Assembly (NCBI GenBank): GCA_025357895.1
Contig: JANYLL010000068.1
Span: forward strand, 1 to 6,471
Direction: 5' to 3'
DNA from: Ignavibacteriota bacterium
GTDB taxonomy: Bacteria; Bacteroidota; Ignavibacteria; Palsa-1295
DNA length: 6,471 nt
Position 1 is the first letter of the stretch, and each line of letters starts with the position of its first letter. A program made the translations under genes and the position numbers. The notes beneath the pieces are model-generated. The model searched no databases. It saw only the letters and a program-made list of their open reading frames with translations, and was not told the DNA's origin. Shown here piece after piece: positions 5,755 through 6,471 of the stretch.

Positions 5755-6471
5755 ATGACAGAGCTATACCCGTCAATCGAACCATATAATCATGGGCAAT
5801 TAAAGGTTTCGGATATCCATACTTTATATTATGAAGAGGTTGGCAATCCAAAAGGTCAACCCGCCGTAGTACTTCATGGTGGACCGGGAGCAGGCTGCTC
5901 GCCGGATATGCGCCGATTTTTCGATCCCGAGCATTACCGCATCATTCTTTTCGATCAACGCGCCTGCGGCAGAAGTTTTCCGCTTGCAGTTCTTGAAGAA
6001 AATACGACATGGGATATTGTCGGTGATATTGAAAAACTCCGCCAACATCTTAGTATTGAAAAATGGTTAGTCTTCGGAGGCTCATGGGGATCAACGCTCG
6101 GACTTTCCTATTCACAAAAATATCCTCAGAGAGTTACTCATCTGATTTTGAGAGGTATTTTTCTTTCGCGAGAAAAAGATAATGCATGGCTTTACGGTAG
6201 CGGAGCAAGCGAGATATTCCCTGAACAATGGACTGATTTTTGCTCAGGTGTCATACTTGAACAAGGTGAAAGCTACCCGCAAGCATACTATAAGGTGTTG
6301 ACTTCAAATGATAAAAACAAACAACTTGCAGCTGCTAAAAAATGGAGCGATTGGGAATGGTCCATCATTAAACTTGTGACAACTGAGAAGCCAACTGATA
6401 ACCAATTTGCCATTAACTTCGCTCGGATCGAATGCCATTACATTTTGAATAGTTGTTTCCTCGAAGAAGGA
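5755..6471 (+). CDS. pip: Proline iminopeptidase (alpha/beta hydrolase, family S33), partial
   Basis: Translation from the ATG at 5755 gives 239 residues open to the window edge, against about 310-320 for the family. The enzyme removes N-terminal proline from peptides in the cytoplasm. Visible features are the oxyanion-hole motif HGGPGAGC (41-48), DQRACGRS (67-74, usually DQRGCGRS), NTTWDIVGDIEKLR (83-96), and the nucleophile elbow GGSWGS (108-113) with Ser110. The WSDWEWSIIKL stretch (197-207) lies in the helical cap. The catalytic Asp and His would be in the missing part. No signal peptide is present. The start fits the family (YPSIEPYNHGQLKV), and no Shine-Dalgarno precedes it. It is divergent from E1 alpha and likely driven by the promoter at 5694-5722. 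The Gly-to-Ala change at 70 is probably tolerated. Related S33 aminopeptidases are the only real alternative. Confidence 0.92.
   Translation, partial: MTELYPSIEPYNHGQLKVSDIHTLYYEEVGNPKGQPAVVLHGGPGAGCSPDMRRFFDPEHYRIILFDQRACGRSFPLAVLEENTTWDIVGDIEKLRQHLSIEKWLVFGGSWGSTLGLSYSQKYPQRVTHLILRGIFLSREKDNAWLYGSGASEIFPEQWTDFCSGVILEQGESYPQAYYKVLTSNDKNKQLAAAKKWSDWEWSIIKLVTTEKPTDNQFAINFARIECHYILNSCFLEEG

Noticed and set aside
1..6471. tRNA, rRNA, CRISPR, insertion sequence or attachment-site signals
   Set aside because: There are no spaced direct repeats, terminal inverted repeats, transposase frames or cloverleaf-like segments. Nearly all bases are covered by genes.

Overview
This is a compact, moderately AT-rich bacterial chromosomal window. 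It holds seven protein-coding genes, two of them cut by the window edges, and almost no spacer DNA. I see no RNA genes, insertion sequences, CRISPR arrays or long repeats. The organism looks like a member of the Bacteroidota/Ignavibacteriota (FCB) neighbourhood. The hints are that almost no start has a Shine-Dalgarno sequence and that the truncated lipoprotein has a Cys-Lys-Lys-Asp-Asn-Pro start typical of that group. This placement is an inference of modest confidence.

The left half (1-3664) is a run of five minus-strand genes. In transcription order they are arsC (thioredoxin-type arsenate reductase), a MIP-family channel starting 1 nt after the arsC stop, an AtuA-family protein (DUF1446), a small AtuA-like ferredoxin-fold protein whose ATG overlaps the atuA stop codon (TAATG), and a partial lipoprotein starting 9 nt after that stop. 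The arsC-channel pair reads as an arsenic module: ArsC reduces arsenate and the channel lets arsenite leave. No arsR, arsB or acr3 is present. The channel's inferred selectivity-filter residues (W-A-A-R) resemble the nodulin-26-like (NIP/AqpN) group rather than water-specific AqpZ. The AtuA pair is a split version of a protein that is a single fusion in other organisms. Its biochemical role is unknown.

A 103-bp divergent spacer (3665-3767) separates arsC from a plus-strand PfkB-family sugar kinase-like gene (3768-4721). That gene ends tail-to-tail with, and overlaps by 4 nt, a minus-strand 2-oxo acid dehydrogenase E1 alpha subunit (4718-5671). The E1 alpha gene has no E1 beta or E2 partner beside it in the window.

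An 83-bp divergent spacer (5672-5754) carries two good sigma-70-like promoter candidates whose -10 boxes overlap face to face. One would drive E1 alpha. The other would drive a proline iminopeptidase (pip) gene that runs off the right edge.

Most of this is ordinary metabolism. The points most worth a second look are the NIP-like channel coupled to arsC, the split AtuA system with a possibly leaderless promoter, the orphan E1 alpha, and the overlapping divergent promoters. I find no convincing evidence of a wholly new system.
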